The notes under the pieces were generated by a model, which was given only the letters and a program-made list of their open reading frames with translations, made no database searches and was not told the DNA's origin. Below, in pieces: positions 8,316-17,210 of a DNA stretch of 28,840 bases (positions are counted from its first letter, which is position 1; every line of letters starts with the position of its first letter). The position numbers and the translations under genes were made by a program. Source of the stretch: DAOVRL01 sp964459805 (lineage in GTDB: Bacteria > Planctomycetota > Phycisphaerae > Sedimentisphaerales > Anaerobacaceae); NCBI GenBank assembly GCA_964459805.1, contig CAYWOD010000013.1:1-28840 (forward strand), in the 5' to 3' direction.

Positions 8316-9194
8316 CTACAGGCCTTTTACCTTCATTGGAATTGAGTAGAGTGAGGTGCGGGCCGTGATAAAGAGCGTTTGCTTGTCCTTGCCGCCGAAC
8401 GTTACGTTGGCGGGACGCTCGGGAACCTCAATCGTCTCAATCAGCTCGCCTTTTCCATTGTAAACGAGAACCGCACTTGTAGTCAGATAGACATTGCCCT
8501 GCTCATCGATGGTCATCCCGTCGGAGCCTTCCGGAGCGAGAAGCTTCTTGTTGGAGAGCGTTCCGTCTTTAGCGATTTTGTACACGAAGGTTTTCTTGCC
8601 GCCGTGATCGGTGACATAAAGCGTTTTGCCGTTGGGGGTGCCGATTAGTCCGTTCGGCCTGACCATATCATCGACGACCCGGACAATCTTCTTGCGGTCG
8701 GGCGAGATGTAATAGACGTGCTCAGCATCCTGCTCCATACCGTCTCTATTGCCGTAGCGGGGATCCGTGAAGTAGATGCCTCCCTTCGGGTCGATCCACA
8801 GGTCGTTGAGGCTGTTGAACTTTTTGTCTTCGTACTTCTCGGCTAGAACAGTCACTTTGCCCTGCGGGTCGATGGCCACTAAGCGCCGGCCGCCTCCTTC
8901 ACAGGCCAGAAGGTTGCCTTTCTTGTCGAAGTAAAGCCCGTTGGCCCCGCCGGACTCTTCGCGGAAAGTCGAGAGCTTGCCGTCCAGCGACCACTTGTGA
9001 ATTCGATTATTGGGTATGTCCGTAAAATAGACATTTCCCTTGGCGTCGGCTGCGGGCCCTTCGGTAAACCTAAAGCCGCCGACAAGCTTTTTCACCTTAG
9101 CACCGGGCGCCACGACGCTCGCTTTTTCAGCGCTGCAGCCCGCCGCCCAGGCTAACAGCGACAATACCCCCAAACTAAACCATTTCCTGTTCAT
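8316..9194 (-). CDS. SMP-30/gluconolactonase-type exported beta-propeller
   Basis: A 292-residue six-bladed propeller of the SMP-30/gluconolactonase/LRE family. The start is placed at the ATG at 9194 (MNRKWFSLGVLSLLAW) because AAGGAG lies 7 bases upstream; the frame is open to 9221. The signal ends AWAAGC, a loose lipobox, so it may be a lipoprotein. Family blocks are GFRFTEGPAADAKGNVYFTD (metal-site Glu in FTEGP), SLNDLWIDPKGGIYFTD (Asn-Asp ligands) and GSDGMTIDEQGNVY (Asp ligand). Relatives hydrolyse sugar lactones using a divalent metal; the substrate here is unknown. It is a close paralogue of residues 816-1087 of the fusion protein. A MITE-like insertion lies in its leader. The DUF362 gene follows 114 bp downstream with its own promoter. 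Confidence 0.88.
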   Translation of the reverse strand: MNRKWFSLGVLSLLAWAAGCSAEKASVVAPGAKVKKLVGGFRFTEGPAADAKGNVYFTDIPNNRIHKWSLDGKLSTFREESGGANGLYFDKKGNLLACEGGGRRLVAIDPQGKVTVLAEKYEDKKFNSLNDLWIDPKGGIYFTDPRYGNRDGMEQDAEHVYYISPDRKKIVRVVDDMVRPNGLIGTPNGKTLYVTDHGGKKTFVYKIAKDGTLSNKKLLAPEGSDGMTIDEQGNVYLTTSAVLVYNGKGELIETIEVPERPANVTFGGKDKQTLFITARTSLYSIPMKVKGL

Positions 9195-9209
9195 TTCGAG
9201 CTCCTTTCC

Positions 9210-9409
9210 TTTATAAAACAAAGGCTTCTGAAAAATTGCAGGTTAGGCCTACTTAGAAAGGAAAAAATCCTTTTTTGATTTTTTCTTTTCTAACAGCAAT
9301 GTATTGTGTCATAAGTCGTCAGATGGCTATTGAAGAGAATAATAAAAAAGATTTTGTTCAACAATATAGGCCTAACCTGTAATTTTGCAGAACTCATTTA
9401 TAAAACAAA
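9210..9409. mobile_element. MITE-like element with 26-bp inverted repeats and 13-bp direct repeats
   Basis: Perfect 13-bp direct repeats TTTATAAAACAAA occur at 9210-9222 and 9397-9409. Just inside them, 26-bp inverted repeats lie at 9226-9251 and 9367-9392, with 24 of 26 bases complementary (core AGGTTAGGCCTA). The interior, about 115 bases, is AT-rich, contains a small AAAAAATCC/GGATTTTTT-type hairpin near 9260-9290, and has no coding frame. This is the structure of a short non-autonomous transposon with target duplication. It lies between the predicted promoter (9473-9444) and ribosome site of the SMP-30 gene, so it would be transcribed and fold as a long hairpin. The mobile family is not recognised. 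An alternative is a native structured leader, but that would not explain the direct repeats. Confidence 0.65.
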
Positions 9410-9443
9410 CCGACCGTTGATCTTTCAGCACATTTGCCGGAGT

Positions 9444-9473
9444 ATTATACCACCGACTTTCCACTGCTTGCAA
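9444..9473 (-). promoter_or_regulatory. Sigma70-like promoter of the SMP-30 gene
   Basis: On the minus strand, TTGCAA (9473-9468), an 18-base spacer and a perfect TATAAT (9449-9444). Initiation would be near 9437, placing the whole MITE-like insertion in a leader of about 240 bases. A second TATAAT lies at 9480-9475 but has no matching -35 box. Confidence 0.5.
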
Positions 9474-9519
9474 CATTATACACGTTTCGTAGTGTGGCAG
9501 CGGAAAGTTAGTGCTGATC

Positions 9520-11526
9520 TTAGTCCTTTACGGTCCGCTCTGTTGTATATTGGTTCCGGCGGACATTCATATTGCCGGATGCGTTCGTCTGTGCGATAGC
9601 TCTGCGAGGGTCTAAATGCCAGAACCAGTTATGATGTATGTCAGCACTTTGAGTGGGTTGGCCTCGAATCACTATTGCCCGCACGGACGTTGCGCGGAAC
9701 GTGTTGTGGTGAATCTTAATCGAATCGCCCGCGATGTCCGTCCCGTCCTTGCGGTCGGCACCGCCGTGCATGTCGAAGCTGTGGCCGTTTGCGTTTTCGA
9801 GAACGAGATTGTAGCGGGCCTCGTAGCTCGTGCCCGGCCTTCCTGTACCGGCGATATGATGCCGGCACCAGTCGAAGAGGTTCGCCTCGATAAGGGCATC
9901 GGCGCGGTCGAGGCAGACGCCGTAGCCCAAGCCGCTTCGCTGGTTGTGGTGCATATAGTTGTGGTGAATGTGGGCCTTCGAGGCCCCGGCTTTTAGGAAG
10001 ACGGCTGCATGACTCCAGCCGACCAGCTCGCAGTTGTCCACCTCCAGGCCGGGGTGGGAGCAGATAATTGCGTCGGAGTTGGGGATGCTGTAATATCGCC
10101 CTTCCTTGTGCAGCTTTCGCATCTGCTCGGTCCTGCGCTGCTGGTCCGGGCCGCGGAGCCGCAGCCCGGTGACGCGCACGCCCTCGCCGCCGACCGAAAA
10201 CAGGGGCGAAATTGCAAGATTACTGCTGTACAACAGAGCACCTTGTGAGTCTCCCTTTCCGCGACCGCTTGCTACTGTCGAGCCGGCAGGTATAATGATC
10301 TTTTGACTGCCCGTCAGGTCTATCTCCGCCCGGTCGTCTATGTACACGACCTGGCCGGCTTTGGCCTTTTCCAAAGCAGAGACCAATTCATCCAGCGTTT
10401 TTACCCTATAATCGCCCCGGTTCACGAGTCGTCGATACCCCTTGCCACCTCCGATAGGGTTCCCCGTTGGATTCGCCTCGGCGCCGAACGTTTCTTTTTC
10501 AGCGGTTGGGCTTGGCTTGACCTTCACCTTGGCCAGGTAGATACTGGTTTTGCCCTCGTGGCTGGAATAGTAGCTGACATAGAGCATATTGTTATGCCAA
10601 AGCAGTCCTGGATAGCTCGTATCGCCGCCGCTGGGCAGCTTCAGCAATTTGGTCATGCTGCCTTTTTCGACGTCGATGTACGTAAGGGCAGTATGGGTGC
10701 CGCCCTGATGCATTCTGCCTGCGCCTATCCAGTGGGCGGTCGGGAGTTTGATGAAATTCGGACCGCCGAATCCGCTGAATTCCGCTCCGAGGTCGTGCCA
10801 CCGCCACTTCTTGAAGTCCGGCCTACTCTCGCCCAACATCGCGCTGCTCGCCTCGTTTCCACGCCGGTCCCGCCGCATCAACGCATAGCAGGTCCCATCT
10901 TCATCGAAACGCAGCGTTACTTCGGTCGGGTAGCCCTGTCCAAAAAGTTCGGCCACGTGTGACTTGTAGTCAGTCCCGTCGGAGCTTATGAGCAATTCGA
11001 GATACGGCATCCGTTCTCCGGCGGCGTAAGATACGCCGTATGCCTTTCCATCGTGCCAGGTGACTTGCCACATCCATCGGCCCGGCTCAACGGCAATCCG
11101 CGGCTTGCTCCAGAAGCCGCCGTCCTTAGAGAAATTAACGAACGTGCCGGTCGGCGCCCCTTGATTATCCTTCTTTCGCGGCGCCGCCCCGCCCACCAGC
11201 ATCAAGCTGCCGTCCGGCGTTACCGATAAATGCGCATCGCGCAAGTCGTAGCCTTCGAGCCCAGCCAGAGCCGCTGACTCCCAAACCTCGGCATCCTTCG
11301 ATTCAAGCACCCGTATCTTGCCGTCGGTCGAAACGTGGCCTCTGCCTTCGCGGAACGCGCAGTAGAACTTGCCGTTCCAGTGAATAAGGTCGGTAAAGGC
11401 ATTATGAGGCGCCTTGTCCCAAATCTTCTTTACCTCGACCACATCCAGTGAGAGAGGCGTCGTTCCACGAGCAAACGTCACGCAGATCAATAACAGGAGT
11501 ATGGATAAGCATTGCCTGCGGTTCAT
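9520..11526 (-). CDS. Exported sialidase-type propeller fused to a right-handed beta-helix
   Basis: A 668-residue protein with a signal peptide (MNRRQCLSILLLLICVTFARG). The ATG at 11526 is preceded by GGAGGT; the GTG at 11532 is less likely. Residues about 20-345 are a BNR/sialidase-like propeller, with an FRIP-like FYCAFREG and Asp-box-like FSKDGGFW and ISSDGTDY. From about 365 the protein changes to a pectate-lyase-like beta-helix, opening VYIDDRAEIDLTGSQKIIIP and SGRGKG, with stacked turns such as IHHNYMHHNQRSGLGYG, ALIEANLFDWCRHH and IKIHHNTFRA. It probably binds or cleaves an acidic or sulfated polysaccharide outside the cytoplasm; the catalytic type of neither half can be assigned by eye. 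It starts 66 bp after the fusion gene's stop, so co-transcription is likely. Confidence 0.82.
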   Translation of the reverse strand: MNRRQCLSILLLLICVTFARGTTPLSLDVVEVKKIWDKAPHNAFTDLIHWNGKFYCAFREGRGHVSTDGKIRVLESKDAEVWESAALAGLEGYDLRDAHLSVTPDGSLMLVGGAAPRKKDNQGAPTGTFVNFSKDGGFWSKPRIAVEPGRWMWQVTWHDGKAYGVSYAAGERMPYLELLISSDGTDYKSHVAELFGQGYPTEVTLRFDEDGTCYALMRRDRRGNEASSAMLGESRPDFKKWRWHDLGAEFSGFGGPNFIKLPTAHWIGAGRMHQGGTHTALTYIDVEKGSMTKLLKLPSGGDTSYPGLLWHNNMLYVSYYSSHEGKTSIYLAKVKVKPSPTAEKETFGAEANPTGNPIGGGKGYRRLVNRGDYRVKTLDELVSALEKAKAGQVVYIDDRAEIDLTGSQKIIIPAGSTVASGRGKGDSQGALLYSSNLAISPLFSVGGEGVRVTGLRLRGPDQQRRTEQMRKLHKEGRYYSIPNSDAIICSHPGLEVDNCELVGWSHAAVFLKAGASKAHIHHNYMHHNQRSGLGYGVCLDRADALIEANLFDWCRHHIAGTGRPGTSYEARYNLVLENANGHSFDMHGGADRKDGTDIAGDSIKIHHNTFRATSVRAIVIRGQPTQSADIHHNWFWHLDPRRAIAQTNASGNMNVRRNQYTTERTVKD

Positions 11527-11592
11527 AAACACCTCCCTGCTGTTTCGGGCCCCACAACATCTGTCGGTTCGGAGGTCCGTGGGCCTTGTTCC

Positions 11593-14500
11593 TTACTTGA
11601 CGCCTTTGACGCGCATACGCAGCGAAAACAAAGATTTCTGGGCGGTGATAAAGAGCGTGTGGCGGTCTTTGCCGCCGAAACATACGTTTGCCGTCCAGCC
11701 GGCGTCTATCGGGATATGCTCGATTCTTTCGCCGCCTGAGTTAAAGACGGTAACGCCTCTTCCGGTCAGATAGACATTGCCCTCGTTGTCAATCGTCATA
11801 CCGTCGGAACCCATCGAGCAGAAAAGCTTCCTGTCGCTGAGCGTCCCATCCGGCTTGATCTTATATACGTATGTTTTCTTATCGCCGATATCGGCCACGT
11901 ACAGCAGCTTGCCGTCGGGCGTACCGATTATCCCATTGGGCTGAACCAGGTCATCGGTCACCCGTATCAGATTCTTGTAGCCCGGCGTCAAATAATAGAC
12001 GTGCTGGCCGTCCTGCTCCATCGGGCCTCGATTCCAGTAGGGCCTTTTATAGAACGGATCCGTGAAATAGATGCCGCCTTTGGGGTCGATCCAGGCGTCG
12101 TTCGGGCCGTTGAGCTTCTTGCCCTTGTACCCCTTGACCAGGACCGTCACTTTGCCTTTGGTATCGATCAGCCACAATTCGTTGTTGAGGTCCGCGCAGG
12201 CGATGAGGTTTCCTTTTTTGTCGAAGTAGAGCCCGTTGGCCCTGCCCGGCGAATCGTGAAAAATCGAGAGCTTACCGTCCACCAACCATTTGTGAATGCG
12301 GTTGTTGGGCTGGTCGGTGAAGAATACGTTCCCCTGCGCATCGACGGCCGGACCCTCGGTAAACTCAAAGCCGTCGGCGAGTCTTACCACTTTCGCCCGC
12401 GGCGCGATGATACCCTGTTCCTTCGCACTGACCTGACCGTTCATCTTCCCCGTTCGCTTAAGTCTCCACGACATTTGCGTCTTGAAGTCTCGGATGAGCT
12501 CTTGGCTTTCGCGGACCTTGCCACTCCAGGTTGCTACTTGCTCTGCTTGAAGGGGCCAGCCTGTCGTGGTATCGAAGATGACGTGTGAGCCGACTTGTAC
12601 ATTCAACGGGGGTGAGTTCGGCTCATCGGTAAACTGGGCATTGAGAATGGTTTCTATCTTCAACTCAGCGCACGGCGCACGGTTAAGCACTTTTGTTCCC
12701 ACCAACGTAATCCGGCGGGTACCTTCAAGACGCCACTCTAACAGTTCATCTCTTGTCGCAACCTGCTCGATATAACTCTCGCCGATATCGATGGGGCCCG
12801 CAGGCAACGGCCACAACTCACTGATACAGCTGAGATGCGCGTCTCCGGGATTATACGTACCCGACGAGTGGCCCAACTCGTTCATAGCCACGGCTGGCGG
12901 AGTTATGGGCTCAGCTAAGTCCTCCGGATCCGCGTGAACCCACCTCCCGTCTATATCGACCTGTGACGCTTCGGTCAGCTTCATTTGGAAGGTGGCATTA
13001 GCGGGCCAGTCCCTGGTAGGACAGATGCTGAGATTTGTGTCTCCCTTGTACCGTAGTTTCCCCAGTGGTCCGTCGCCGGCCTGTCGAAACGTGCCCTTGT
13101 AACGCCAGCCGTCGATGGGTAGCTTTAGTCTTAGTTTGAGAGGCATTTGCAGCCCTGCAGCGTTTGCACCCACGCCGGCGGATCTTACCGCAACAAATTC
13201 CTCTCCTGGACCTTTTTCGTGGGACGCACGCTCTCTCTTAGAACCTGGTGCTAGTGCTACCAACTCGATGCCATTACCCGTTCCTAAATTGCGGGAATAC
13301 TTCTTGTCAGTGGGATTGTTCCAGTGTTCGTGCACACCGAGGCTGGCCAACCTCTTGACGTTGCCGGAATGATCGGGGTCGTAGAACGTGCCGGAGGGGG
13401 GGCTGTCGGCCCGGGCGGCCTCGTGGAGATAGTCGTCAACGCCCACGTTTCGCGGATAATCCTCCCACTCGGCCCGGACGAAGTCGAAGCCCACCGAATC
13501 AATCGCCACGGGGTCCTGCGATGCGAGCAGGCTCGAAGTCCAGTCGCCGTCAAACGGATATGACGCCCACTTCCGCGGGGCTTCGTCTATGGGGTGCTTG
13601 CCGCTGTACAATCCGTCAATCAGATAGAGCACCGTCTTGCCCCCGAAGTGCGCGTGCCCCATCAGGTCAACTAAGGGGCGATATATCCCCACCTTTTTGG
13701 CAAATGCGTTTTTGTGCATATCGTAATAGCCCTTCTGGGCCGGCCACCTGATCAGCGAGCCGTAGTGGTTCTTGGCACACAACGTAACGCCCGCGCCCGT
13801 ATGGGCCTTGAGGTTGGCAAGATTGATCAGGTAATCAGCCTCGGCAAAAGACACAGGTATGTAGTCCTGGCTGCAGTCCTCGGGGCGGCAGCTCCAGTAC
13901 AGCGGGACCGTGGATTCCCTAGCCTTGATTCGTCCGAATTTGCCCCCTTGCTCGATAAAGCGCAGCCCGGGGAATTCCTTGTGCAATATATCGTAATATT
14001 CGTTGGCGATATAGGCCAGAGTATCACAGAGAGAAATGTCGGACTGCCTGACGCCTGCCGAGCCGGTGAGCTGCCGCAGCAGGGCGATAATCATCTGCGG
14101 CGAGGTGTTCATATAGTCCCTTCCTCTTTCAAGGTTGTAATTCTCGATGTTGATGCTTCTGTGTGACCGGATGAAGCCCACGAAGTTTACCTTGATAATG
14201 ATTTTCTGGCCCGGCTTGTAACCGACATTGCCCTTTCCTCGAGCTTTGTTCAGATGTCTAAACAACTTATCCCACGCCGCCGCGTCATTCGCCGCTCCGG
14301 TCAGCTCACGGACCGCGCGCGAGACCATCCGGCTTACCACCGCCTGATTCGTATGGTCTCCCTGCCACCAGTGATCGTCCCCGGGGCCTTCCCAGTCGGT
14401 CGCATCAGGGTCGTGCACCCAAACAACGCGCCCGGGATAAATCCCCTTGGCGAGTCCCATCGGCTGGTTGCCGGGCTGCGGCTCGGCTAATACAAGTTTC

Positions 14501-14856
14501 TCACCTGTAGAGCTTATGGCCAGCCACAGGGCCCCGACGCTGACGCCGACGAAAACAAAAGCAAGTACATAGCGCCTTTTTGCAAGGCTGAGCTTTGCAT
14601 TTCTAAATGCTACACACGATGCAGCTAACCCGGCAAGCCAGGCAACGAACCCCGAAGCCAGCGGAAAGGCCATCCGCTGACACGGATACGTCGCACGCGA
14701 AGGCTTCGGCGCCACCCGTATCAAGAACCATATCAGCGACGCAAAGCCCACTATCGGCAATATCCACATCGGCCAGCGACGTTTCGTCTTGTGGCCCGGA
14801 TGCTTAGTTGATTTCGAACAAGCTGACTGGGAGTCTTTACTCTCTGAGGATTGCAT
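11593..14856 (-). CDS. Membrane-anchored DUF362 :: SMP-30 fusion protein
   Basis: A 1087-residue three-part protein. Residues 1-115 hold about three membrane segments (PMWILPIVGFASLIWFLI near 29; 62-84; 94-114). Residues about 140-530 are a DUF362 domain: IIIKVNFVGFIRSHRSINIE, DYLINLANLKAHTGAGVTLC, KNHYGSL and VLYLIDGLYSGKHP. Residues about 540-815 are an unrecognised beta-rich linker domain with IDGRWVHADPEDLAEPITPP. Residues about 816-1087 are an SMP-30 propeller (GFEFTEGPAVDAQGNVFFTD, GPNDAWIDPKGGIYFTD, GSDGMTIDNEGNVY) that keeps the metal ligands. The propeller closely matches the stand-alone gene at 8316-9194, minus its signal peptide. A TTGACG-17-TAGAAT promoter and AGAGG before the ATG support the start. 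The frame is continuous with no stop or shift. The DUF362 and propeller should face the periplasm, but topology is inferred. Confidence 0.85.
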   Translation of the reverse strand: MQSSESKDSQSACSKSTKHPGHKTKRRWPMWILPIVGFASLIWFLIRVAPKPSRATYPCQRMAFPLASGFVAWLAGLAASCVAFRNAKLSLAKRRYVLAFVFVGVSVGALWLAISSTGEKLVLAEPQPGNQPMGLAKGIYPGRVVWVHDPDATDWEGPGDDHWWQGDHTNQAVVSRMVSRAVRELTGAANDAAAWDKLFRHLNKARGKGNVGYKPGQKIIIKVNFVGFIRSHRSINIENYNLERGRDYMNTSPQMIIALLRQLTGSAGVRQSDISLCDTLAYIANEYYDILHKEFPGLRFIEQGGKFGRIKARESTVPLYWSCRPEDCSQDYIPVSFAEADYLINLANLKAHTGAGVTLCAKNHYGSLIRWPAQKGYYDMHKNAFAKKVGIYRPLVDLMGHAHFGGKTVLYLIDGLYSGKHPIDEAPRKWASYPFDGDWTSSLLASQDPVAIDSVGFDFVRAEWEDYPRNVGVDDYLHEAARADSPPSGTFYDPDHSGNVKRLASLGVHEHWNNPTDKKYSRNLGTGNGIELVALAPGSKRERASHEKGPGEEFVAVRSAGVGANAAGLQMPLKLRLKLPIDGWRYKGTFRQAGDGPLGKLRYKGDTNLSICPTRDWPANATFQMKLTEASQVDIDGRWVHADPEDLAEPITPPAVAMNELGHSSGTYNPGDAHLSCISELWPLPAGPIDIGESYIEQVATRDELLEWRLEGTRRITLVGTKVLNRAPCAELKIETILNAQFTDEPNSPPLNVQVGSHVIFDTTTGWPLQAEQVATWSGKVRESQELIRDFKTQMSWRLKRTGKMNGQVSAKEQGIIAPRAKVVRLADGFEFTEGPAVDAQGNVFFTDQPNNRIHKWLVDGKLSIFHDSPGRANGLYFDKKGNLIACADLNNELWLIDTKGKVTVLVKGYKGKKLNGPNDAWIDPKGGIYFTDPFYKRPYWNRGPMEQDGQHVYYLTPGYKNLIRVTDDLVQPNGIIGTPDGKLLYVADIGDKKTYVYKIKPDGTLSDRKLFCSMGSDGMTIDNEGNVYLTGRGVTVFNSGGERIEHIPIDAGWTANVCFGGKDRHTLFITAQKSLFSLRMRVKGVK

Positions 14857-14967
14857 TTTCTAACCTCTGTCATTCTGCGATTGTCTCGGCGACCGCCTTC
14901 TTGCCTGCTGCGAGATGGCTGAAGTCACATCGAACCAGCCATACTCTTGGCTACGCTATTCATCTGG

Positions 14968-14996
14968 ATTCTACTCGAATACTACCGAATCGTCAA
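14968..14996 (-). promoter_or_regulatory. Sigma70-like promoter of the fusion gene
   Basis: On the minus strand, TTGACG (14996-14991), a 17-base spacer and TAGAAT (14973-14968), each 5/6 to consensus. Predicted initiation is near 14961, about 105 bases before the ATG at 14856. It lies in the 221-base gap after the TPR gene, so the fusion gene and its followers can be transcribed separately. Confidence 0.6.
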
Positions 14997-15077
14997 ATCA
15001 TAACCATAGCTCGGCTGTCCTGCCGGCGTATGTGGTGTTTTTGGCTATTGATATTGAGGCCCGGACGCTCGGCTTTG

Positions 15078-17210
15078 TCATGGTGTTTCTTCGAGCAGCT
15101 TCTTTGCACTCATCTCGATCTTTGGGAACCATCTCAGCTTGTCGGCTTCCTGACCCAGCTTTGTCTTTCGGCATCGCAGAACGAGGGCTTTGTAAAATCG
15201 GTCGGCCTCGTTCGGGTCTTTTGCCTTGAGCCACGAACCGGCAATGCAAAGCACCCTCGCAGTCTCTTCCGAGTTGTCGGGCATAAGCTTTGCTGCCCGC
15301 CAGGCGTGCTGGGTGGCGGTGTACCGGTAGTGGTATCGCAGATTAGGCACCGCCACATGCTGCCGAGTGCGTCTGGTCTCGTCACTTGTGCTCCGGATAA
15401 TCTGATTCTCAGATTCGTGCTCGCTGCGAATCTCGCTCAGAGATCGTGGAGAAAAATTGCCTTGTAAGATGAACCAGTCCGGTTCAACCTCCGTGCCCAA
15501 CAACTCAATACCCTCGTGCCGGGCGATAACTGACGCCTTCCAGAACGCCGCAGCGCGTTTCGCCTTTGTAATATCCTGGTCGGACCCGTCTCGAAGCAAC
15601 CCCGTATAGATATCGAACCTCTCGCGCCACTTCACCGGATAGTACGCCCTGGCGTCGGCCCATTTGCCTAATCTGCCCAACCGACGTGCCAGGAGATAGC
15701 GGATCTTCGTGTGTATCGAACCCGGTTCTCCCGATCCGGCTTGGACATCGCGCACAGCAGCAGCAGGCCATGCCCGGTCAACGTATTCCTTGAGCTCCTG
15801 CGGTGTCAGCACGCGCTCGGCTACATAAGCCGCATCATGCCAGTGTCCGCCGGCCAGCAGCACATCCAGCGCTTCGGCGTACTGACGACGGGCAAGATAA
15901 AGAACCCCCAATTCGCCTCGCATGCTCGCAGCCACCGGTTCGACGGTCATAAACATGCCCGCACGGTAATAGAATGAACCATGCCTTGGCTCTTCTTCGT
16001 TTATCGCCGGTGCGAAATTGCGCGCTGCCAATCGAAGTTGCTCGCCGGCCTCGTCCACTTTCCCGGCTCGAAGAAGCAGCTTGGCACGCAGCCAATGCGT
16101 CATTGGGGCATCCTCAGCAGCAACTCTCAGCCATCTGTCCGTTAGCTCGACATCGCCCAACTGGTACGCCGCCCACGCTAATCGATCAGCCTCCTTGACA
16201 AAATCAACGTTGGCCGTCTCGACCGCATCGAGCCATTGTCTTATCGCCTTTGCATTCGATTCGGACTGATAGGGCCAGGAATCCAGGCGGGAAACTATAT
16301 ATGCCGTCAGGACCATGCGGGCTGAGGAATTTCGGGCGATTGCTTGAAGCTCTTCAGGTTCGGTCCGCACCGCAGACCTGCATACCACAACCAGCGACAG
16401 CAGCACAGTTGGGTCGCCCGTTGCCATCTGCGCAACGTAGAGTTCTATTGCACGGGCATCGTTGGCCCTGTTAAGCTCAGCGCGGGCCTCCCAGCCCAGA
16501 CTCGAGGCCGCTAAGCCGATACTGTCAGCAAAGCCGGCCTGCGCAAAGTCGCGAACACGTCCAAACCATTTGACGGCCTCGCCCGGGTCGCTCTCGAGCA
16601 GGGCTTTGCCAATCATAAATGCGGCCCAGGTCGATTTATACTTGCGCCGCTCGGCGGGTCTGTCCAGCAGTCTGCGCCAGGTCTCCACCGCCTTGTTAGG
16701 GTCGCCGCTGTGGTAGGCAATTGCGCCGCGAATGTAATCGTCGAACTCGGCCAGCAATCCGTCAGGAACCTTCGGCAAGGTAAAGTATGGGCCGGGACTG
16801 CCCGATCTTAGCCGTGACATTTGCTCATTCCACTGCCATTGCACTTTCTCTCTGACGTAGTTGGTTATCAATTCACGCGTCGATTTGTAGCAAGCCAAAA
16901 CGCGGTCGCGTTCCTGATTGCTCAGATCACTTTCAGATAGGGCTGCCGTGAGATCCGCAATATCGCCCGTCTCGGTTTGCTCGCTGTACCTCCTTCTCAA
17001 TGTTGGGACCATCGCCTGGAATCCCGGCTTGAACGACGGCTCTATACGCTTGACTTCGTCGGCGAAATAGCCCTTCGGGACCTTCAGGGCGTAATCCTCG
17101 AAAAGCACCCGATTCGGCATATAAAACCCACACGCATACACAGACCTCGCACCTAACGTCAGAGCAATCAGCAATCCGGCTATTCTCTTATTCAAGCATC
17201 GTAACAACAC
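15078..17210 (-). CDS. Exported tetratricopeptide-repeat protein
   Basis: About 710 residues. The frame begins at a TTG at 17225. I prefer the GTG at 17210, which has GCGAGG seven bases upstream; a TTG at 17195 is also possible. A signal peptide (NKRIAGLLIALTLGARSVYA) precedes CGFYMPNRVLFEDYALK. The rest is helical with TPR-like units, for example YIRGAIAYHSGDPNKAVETW (near 170), WLRAKLLLRAGKVDEAGEQL and LARRQYAEALDVLLAGGHWH, plus a C-terminal pair SWLKAKDPNEADRFYKALVL. No enzyme motif is seen. It probably works as a scaffold for exported partners. It overlaps the end of the DUF3142 gene, so the two are translationally coupled and likely work together. No precise family is recognised. Confidence 0.8.
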   Translation of the reverse strand: MLLRCLNKRIAGLLIALTLGARSVYACGFYMPNRVLFEDYALKVPKGYFADEVKRIEPSFKPGFQAMVPTLRRRYSEQTETGDIADLTAALSESDLSNQERDRVLACYKSTRELITNYVREKVQWQWNEQMSRLRSGSPGPYFTLPKVPDGLLAEFDDYIRGAIAYHSGDPNKAVETWRRLLDRPAERRKYKSTWAAFMIGKALLESDPGEAVKWFGRVRDFAQAGFADSIGLAASSLGWEARAELNRANDARAIELYVAQMATGDPTVLLSLVVVCRSAVRTEPEELQAIARNSSARMVLTAYIVSRLDSWPYQSESNAKAIRQWLDAVETANVDFVKEADRLAWAAYQLGDVELTDRWLRVAAEDAPMTHWLRAKLLLRAGKVDEAGEQLRLAARNFAPAINEEEPRHGSFYYRAGMFMTVEPVAASMRGELGVLYLARRQYAEALDVLLAGGHWHDAAYVAERVLTPQELKEYVDRAWPAAAVRDVQAGSGEPGSIHTKIRYLLARRLGRLGKWADARAYYPVKWRERFDIYTGLLRDGSDQDITKAKRAAAFWKASVIARHEGIELLGTEVEPDWFILQGNFSPRSLSEIRSEHESENQIIRSTSDETRRTRQHVAVPNLRYHYRYTATQHAWRAAKLMPDNSEETARVLCIAGSWLKAKDPNEADRFYKALVLRCRKTKLGQEADKLRWFPKIEMSAKKLLEETP

